Shown here one piece after another: positions 6,817 to 9,806 of a stretch of 9,806 bases of DNA (within the stretch, counting starts at the first letter, position 1; the number at the start of each line of letters is the position of its first letter). The position numbers were made by a program, and so were the translations under genes. The stretch is from Lysobacteraceae bacterium (GTDB taxonomy: Bacteria > Pseudomonadota > Gammaproteobacteria > DSM-19610). The notes beneath the pieces were generated by a model. That model saw nothing but the letters and a program-made list of their open reading frames with translations. It ran no database searches and was not told the origin of the DNA. The stretch spans positions 1 through 9,806 of the forward strand of contig JAIVHA010000218.1 of the NCBI GenBank assembly GCA_020201295.1, in the 5' to 3' direction.

Positions 6817-6831
6817 GCCTTAGTAAGCCGA

Positions 6832-8328
6832 TCAGGTGGGCTTGTGCCAGCCGCCGACGCAGCCCTCCAGCAAATGGTCCATTTCCGGCACATCCCAGGT
6901 GCCCGCGCGATAGCGACTGATGGAAAAACGGTCTTTCCATTGTTCGAGGATCGGCTCGACGATCTCCCAGGACTCCTCCACTTCGTCGGCGCGGGAAAAC
7001 AGGGTGGCATCCCCCAGCAGCACGTCCTGCAACAGGGTTTCATAGGCCTCTGGCACGTACATGTCGTCGCGCGCATAGGGTGCCCGCATCACCATGCGCT
7101 GCACGTCCGTGGTCAGGCCGGGCATTTTGGCGTTCATGCGCAGCACGATACCCTCGTCGGGTTGCAGCCTGAACACCAGGGCATTGGCCTTGGGCGGCGA
7201 GGCATGGCTGTCGAACAGGTTGAAGGGCGGCACACGGAACCGGATCATGACTTCCGAGGCGCGCCTTTTCATGCGCTTGCCTGTCCACAGGATGAACGGC
7301 ACCCCCTGCCAGCGCCAGTTATCGATATAGAAGCGCACGGCGGCGAAGGTTTCCGTGGCGGAATCCGGTGACGCATCCTGTTCCGCCACATAGGCCGGCA
7401 CCTTTTCATCCTCGACCACACCGGAAGCGTATTGCGCGGCCACGGCCATCCTTTCGATATCCTCGGGAGCAATGGCACGAATGGCGCGCAGTACCTTGAT
7501 TTTTTCATCTCGCACCGCGTTGGCGGTGAACTCCACGGGCGGCTCCATGGCCACCAGGGTCATGACCTGCATCAAGTGACTCTGGATCATGTCACGCAGG
7601 GCCCCGGAGTTTTCGTAGTATTTCGCCCGGTACTCCATACCCAGGGTCTCGGCCGCGGAAATCTGGATATGATCGATGTAGTTACGATTCCACAACGGCT
7701 CCATGATGCTGTTGGCAAACCGGTACACCAGCAGGTTCTGCACGCTTTCCTTGCCGAGGTAGTGGTCGATTCGATAGATCTGTGATTCATCGAATGCCGT
7801 CTGCAATTCCCCGTTCAGCTCCCTGGCGCTTTGCAGATTCATGCCGAATGGCTTTTCGATGACGATGCGACGAAAGCCTTCCTGCTCGCTGATCAGGCCG
7901 GCCTGCCGCAGGCCACGGGTGACCGCGGGATACCACTGGGGCGGAATCGCGCAGTAGAACATCGCGTTCTTCCTGCCACCCAGGGTCTCGATGGATTCCG
8001 CCAGCCGCGCATAGGTATCGTCATCGGCGAGATCACCCGGCACCATCTTGAGCATGGCGGAAAACGAGCGCCAGCGTGCTTCGCTCATGGCGCCATCATC
8101 GAGGTATTTTTCCAGGCCTGCCTTGACCAGGTCGCGCCATTCCGCTTCGGTGTTGTTGTTGGCGACGCCGATGATGCGGCTCTGTGGATGAACCAGGCCG
8201 TATTCGACCATCTTGATCAGGGCCGGCATGAGTTTGCGCTTGGTCAGGTCGCCGGTGGCGCCGAAGATCACGATGTTCGTCGGTTCGGTGCTTTCGCCCC
8301 GCGGGCTCGGGTTGTCTTTGCTGGACAT
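6832..8328 (-). CDS. zwf: Glucose-6-phosphate 1-dehydrogenase
   Basis: Zwf oxidises glucose 6-phosphate to 6-phosphogluconolactone, making NAD(P)H, and feeds the oxidative pentose phosphate or Entner-Doudoroff pathway. The protein is 498 residues, a normal length. It shows the nucleotide-binding loop GATGDLTKRKL (23-33), EKPFG (158-162), the substrate signature RIDHYLGKE (186-194, with His189 and Lys193), and His251 in SGALRDMIQSH, positioned like the catalytic His240 of the Leuconostoc enzyme. The C-terminal beta domain follows. ATG 8326-8328 overlaps the gnd stop by one base (TAATG), with GAAGGA just upstream inside gnd as ribosome site, so translation is likely coupled to gnd. The stop is TGA at 6832-6834, converging on ubiC. 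pgl does not follow, although it often accompanies these genes. Confidence 0.97.
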   Translation of the reverse strand: MSSKDNPSPRGESTEPTNIVIFGATGDLTKRKLMPALIKMVEYGLVHPQSRIIGVANNNTEAEWRDLVKAGLEKYLDDGAMSEARWRSFSAMLKMVPGDLADDDTYARLAESIETLGGRKNAMFYCAIPPQWYPAVTRGLRQAGLISEQEGFRRIVIEKPFGMNLQSARELNGELQTAFDESQIYRIDHYLGKESVQNLLVYRFANSIMEPLWNRNYIDHIQISAAETLGMEYRAKYYENSGALRDMIQSHLMQVMTLVAMEPPVEFTANAVRDEKIKVLRAIRAIAPEDIERMAVAAQYASGVVEDEKVPAYVAEQDASPDSATETFAAVRFYIDNWRWQGVPFILWTGKRMKRRASEVMIRFRVPPFNLFDSHASPPKANALVFRLQPDEGIVLRMNAKMPGLTTDVQRMVMRAPYARDDMYVPEAYETLLQDVLLGDATLFSRADEVEESWEIVEPILEQWKDRFSISRYRAGTWDVPEMDHLLEGCVGGWHKPT

Positions 8329-9260
8329 TATTCGTCCTTCCCGGAACTTTTTGACTGGCGGATACCGTGCCCCCCAAAGCCCGCGCGCATGGCATTGAGC
8401 AGCTTGCCGGCGTAGGAGGGTGATTGGCGGCTGCGGAAGCGCATTTGCAGGGCCAGGCTCAATACCGGCGTGGGGACCGCGTTTTCGATGGCATCCTCGA
8501 TGGTCCAGCGGCCTTCCCCGGAATCTTCCACGTAATCGCTCAGCCGTTCCACCGCGCCCGAATCGGCCAGGGCGTCCGCGATCAGGTCCAGCAGCCAGGA
8601 GCGCACCACGCTGCCATGCTGCCAGATGCCGGCGATCTGGTGCATGTCCAGGTCCAGCTCCTGCCTGGATTCCATGAGTTCGAAGCCTTCGGCGAAGGCC
8701 TGCATCATGCCGTATTCGATGCCGTTATGGACCATCTTCACATAATGCCCGGCACCGGCGGGACCGACATGACCCCAGCCGCTGGCAGGGGTCGGCGCCA
8801 GCGATTCCAGGGCCGGCCTGATCATGGCCACGGCCTCGTCGCTGCCGCCGACCATCATGCTGTAGCCGTTGTCCAGCCCCCAGACACCCCCCGAGGTCCC
8901 GGCATCCACGAAGTGCACGCCCTGCTCCAGCAGTTGTTGTGCCCGTCTTTGGCTTTGCTTGTAGTTGGAATTGCCGCCGTCGATGATCAGGTCGCCGGCA
9001 TCGACACCGGCGGCCAGCAATTTCGCGATACTGTCATCCACGAACTGATGTGGCACCATCAGCCAGAGGACGCGCGGCCTGGGCAGGCCCTGTACCAGTT
9101 CCGCCAGGCTGGCGGTGGCGGTGATGCCCGGCAATTCCCGGCCCAGGCCGGTTGCGGCCTGGGAATCCAGATCATAGGCCAGTATTTCATGCCGGTCCCG
9201 TGCCAGTCGTCGCGCCATATTCGCGCCCATTTTCCCAAGACCGATCATGGCCAGTTTCAT
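8328..9260 (-). CDS. gnd: 6-phosphogluconate dehydrogenase, decarboxylating, short form
   Basis: The enzyme oxidatively decarboxylates 6-phosphogluconate to ribulose 5-phosphate and CO2. At 310 residues it belongs to the short class (about 300, versus about 470 for the E. coli type). Features: Rossmann GLGKMGANMA (7-16), Asp30 at the end of the second strand, DGGNSNYK (94-101), GTSGGVWGL (121-129), and KMVHNGIEYGMMQ (175-187) with the expected catalytic Lys175 and substrate-contacting Asn179, then the helical C-terminal domain ending in GFGGHGIRQS. Asp30 favours NAD over NADP, as known for many short forms; this is inference. ATG 9258-9260 has a good ribosome site GGGGAG (complement of 9267-9272). 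It is the first gene of the pair and shares TAATG with zwf. The symbol gndA is also used for this form. Confidence 0.95.
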   Translation of the reverse strand: MKLAMIGLGKMGANMARRLARDRHEILAYDLDSQAATGLGRELPGITATASLAELVQGLPRPRVLWLMVPHQFVDDSIAKLLAAGVDAGDLIIDGGNSNYKQSQRRAQQLLEQGVHFVDAGTSGGVWGLDNGYSMMVGGSDEAVAMIRPALESLAPTPASGWGHVGPAGAGHYVKMVHNGIEYGMMQAFAEGFELMESRQELDLDMHQIAGIWQHGSVVRSWLLDLIADALADSGAVERLSDYVEDSGEGRWTIEDAIENAVPTPVLSLALQMRFRSRQSPSYAGKLLNAMRAGFGGHGIRQSKSSGKDE

Positions 9261-9488
9261 AGACGGCTCCCCAAGCAGGATTTCAGGTGTAACTCCGGAT
9301 CACCAACGACACACCCACTGCCGGCGCGGCATACGCTTACGGTTGGCTACCGGCCAACGATAACGTGCTTCTCGCCGCCAATGATAGTAGGAACAGGGTT
9401 GTTTCTTCTCCCGGGCAGGCGGCTGCGAGGCAACGCCCGGCCCTACCACCCAATCGATATGCGAAACCTTTCAAAACCCGGTCAAACG
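9261..9488. other. Non-coding region upstream of gnd
   Basis: No credible gene is seen in this 228-base stretch. It should contain the gnd-zwf promoter on the - strand, but no good -35/-10 pair was found. A small hairpin pairs GTTGGC (9342-9347) with GCCAAC (9353-9358) over a 5-base loop, about 85 bases upstream of the gnd start; it could be an operator or chance. The stretch around 9386-9448 starts with GTAGGAACAGGG and ends near CGGCCCTAC, loosely REP-like and probably decayed. No HexR-like operator was recognised. Confidence 0.4.
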
Positions 9489-9492
9489 CTAG

Positions 9493-9678
9493 GGAACCTC
9501 TGATTTATTCGTCATTGCGAGGATGCCTTGACCCGAAGGGTAAGGTACACATGATGAAGCCCGAAGGGATTCTATGGGCCAGAAGCGACGTGGCAATCCC
9601 CAAGCTGTTGATCTGCCGTAGACTGAGATTGCTTCGCTGCGCTCGCAATGACGGTTTAGCAAATAAATCAGAGCTCCC
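9493..9678 (+). mobile_element. MITE-like element with CTAG flanks
   Basis: The 186-bp element has terminal inverted repeats GGAACCTCTGATTTATT (9493-9509) and its complement at 9662-9678, matching at 15 of 17 positions. It is flanked by CTAG at 9489-9492 and 9679-9682, consistent with a 4-bp target duplication. CTAG fits the YTAR preference described for IS5-family elements; that assignment is inference. There is no room for a transposase, so mobility would be in trans. The interior is a full copy of the CGTCATTGCGAG core (9510-9653). Because CTAG is palindromic and the insertion site is unknown, the duplication is suggestive, not proven. Confidence 0.65.
9510..9653 (+). repeat. CGTCATTGCGAG core repeat, long-arm/short-arm copy
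   Basis: The core opens with CGTCATTGCGAG (9510-9521) and closes with its exact complement (9642-9653). The long arm 9510-9602 matches the complement of 11-103 at 90 of 93 positions; the short arm is about 9625-9653. The long arm holds two small hairpins with C-GAA-G loops: 9526-9545 (ACCC/GGGT then CCTT/AAGG with one bulge) and 9556-9572 (CCC/GGG then GAA/TTC with one mismatch). No open frame of note. Confidence 0.8.
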
Positions 9679-9684
9679 CTAGGT

Positions 9685-9806
9685 TGAATGGCACTGACTT
9701 AACGTCATTGCGAGCGAAGCGCGGCAATCTCCTACCATGAAATCAGTCAGTTGGAGATTGCCGCGTCACTTCTGGCCCATAGAATCCCTTCGGGCTTCAT
9801 CATGTG
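9685..9806 (+). repeat. Dispersed palindromic element, partial copy at right edge
   Basis: The copy starts with a 30-base terminal repeat at 9685-9714, the exact reverse complement of 92-121. It continues with a short arm to 9732, a linker, and the beginning of the long arm from 9752. GCGGCAATCTCC (9721-9732) pairs with GGAGATTGCCGC (9753-9764) around a 20-base loop. Bases 9742-9806 equal 1-65. The remainder of the copy is cut off by the window end. It lies inverted relative to the core copy at 9510-9653, three bases beyond the CTAG flank. Confidence 0.85.

Noticed and set aside
5790..7076. A 428-codon - strand open frame across the end of recG, ubiC and the end of zwf
   Set aside because: It runs through three identified genes and two intergenic repeats in unrelated frames, so it is not a plausible gene.
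8424..9503. A 359-codon + strand open frame opposite gnd
   Set aside because: It is antisense to a clear 6-phosphogluconate dehydrogenase, has no domain, and runs on into the intergenic repeats.
1..9806. A small circular plasmid, phage or excised circle, from the identical ends
   Set aside because: There is no replication, mobilisation, structural or integrase gene. All genes are core chromosomal functions, and the shared ends lie in a dispersed repeat.
9510..9806. A CRISPR array, or an att site of an integrated element
   Set aside because: The repeats are inverted palindromic arms of unequal length without regular spacers; no cas gene, tRNA or integrase is nearby.

Overview
This window looks like chromosomal DNA of a GC-rich gammaproteobacterium. 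The gene order gmk-rpoZ-spoT-ridA-recG followed by ubiC is a gammaproteobacterial arrangement, and ubiC implies ubiquinone synthesis. A genus cannot be named from the sequence. All protein genes are housekeeping genes. No defence system, phage, plasmid backbone, CRISPR array, rRNA or tRNA is visible. The unusual content is the dense intergenic repeat landscape and two damaged gene junctions.

Layout: positions 1-268 hold only repeats: part of a dispersed palindromic element, an 18-bp-stem palindrome and a short CTTTGCG periodic run. Positions 269-3561 carry gmk, rpoZ and spoT on the + strand. A 28-bp perfect inverted REP pair lies between spoT and ridA. ridA (from 3736) runs into recG in a different reading frame. 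The last codons and stop of ridA and about the first 55 codons of recG are absent, which suggests a deletion of at least about 175 bp or a misassembly. A second REP pair follows recG. ubiC (6204-6803) ends in codons made from a dispersed repeat, right after its catalytic glutamate, and ubiA is not next to it. On the - strand gnd and zwf form a coupled pair with a TAATG overlap; their stop side converges on ubiC. Positions 9261-9806 are non-coding, with a 186-bp MITE-like element flanked by CTAG and then the first part of another element copy.

Functionally, gmk, rpoZ and spoT converge on guanine nucleotides and ppGpp: Gmk makes GDP, SpoT makes and hydrolyses ppGpp, and omega helps form a ppGpp site on RNA polymerase. 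RidA clears reactive enamines and RecG handles stalled forks. UbiC starts ubiquinone synthesis. Zwf and Gnd catalyse the two oxidative pentose phosphate dehydrogenations; the lactonase gene pgl is not in the window.

The first 65 and last 65 bases are identical, and both lie inside the same dispersed element. Joining the ends would rebuild one complete element with 30-bp perfect terminal inverted repeats. The simplest reading is a contig that ends in a genomic repeat, not a true circular replicon. I found no convincing new multi-gene system. The most original signal is a repeat family with one conserved core carried between two different sets of outer ends.
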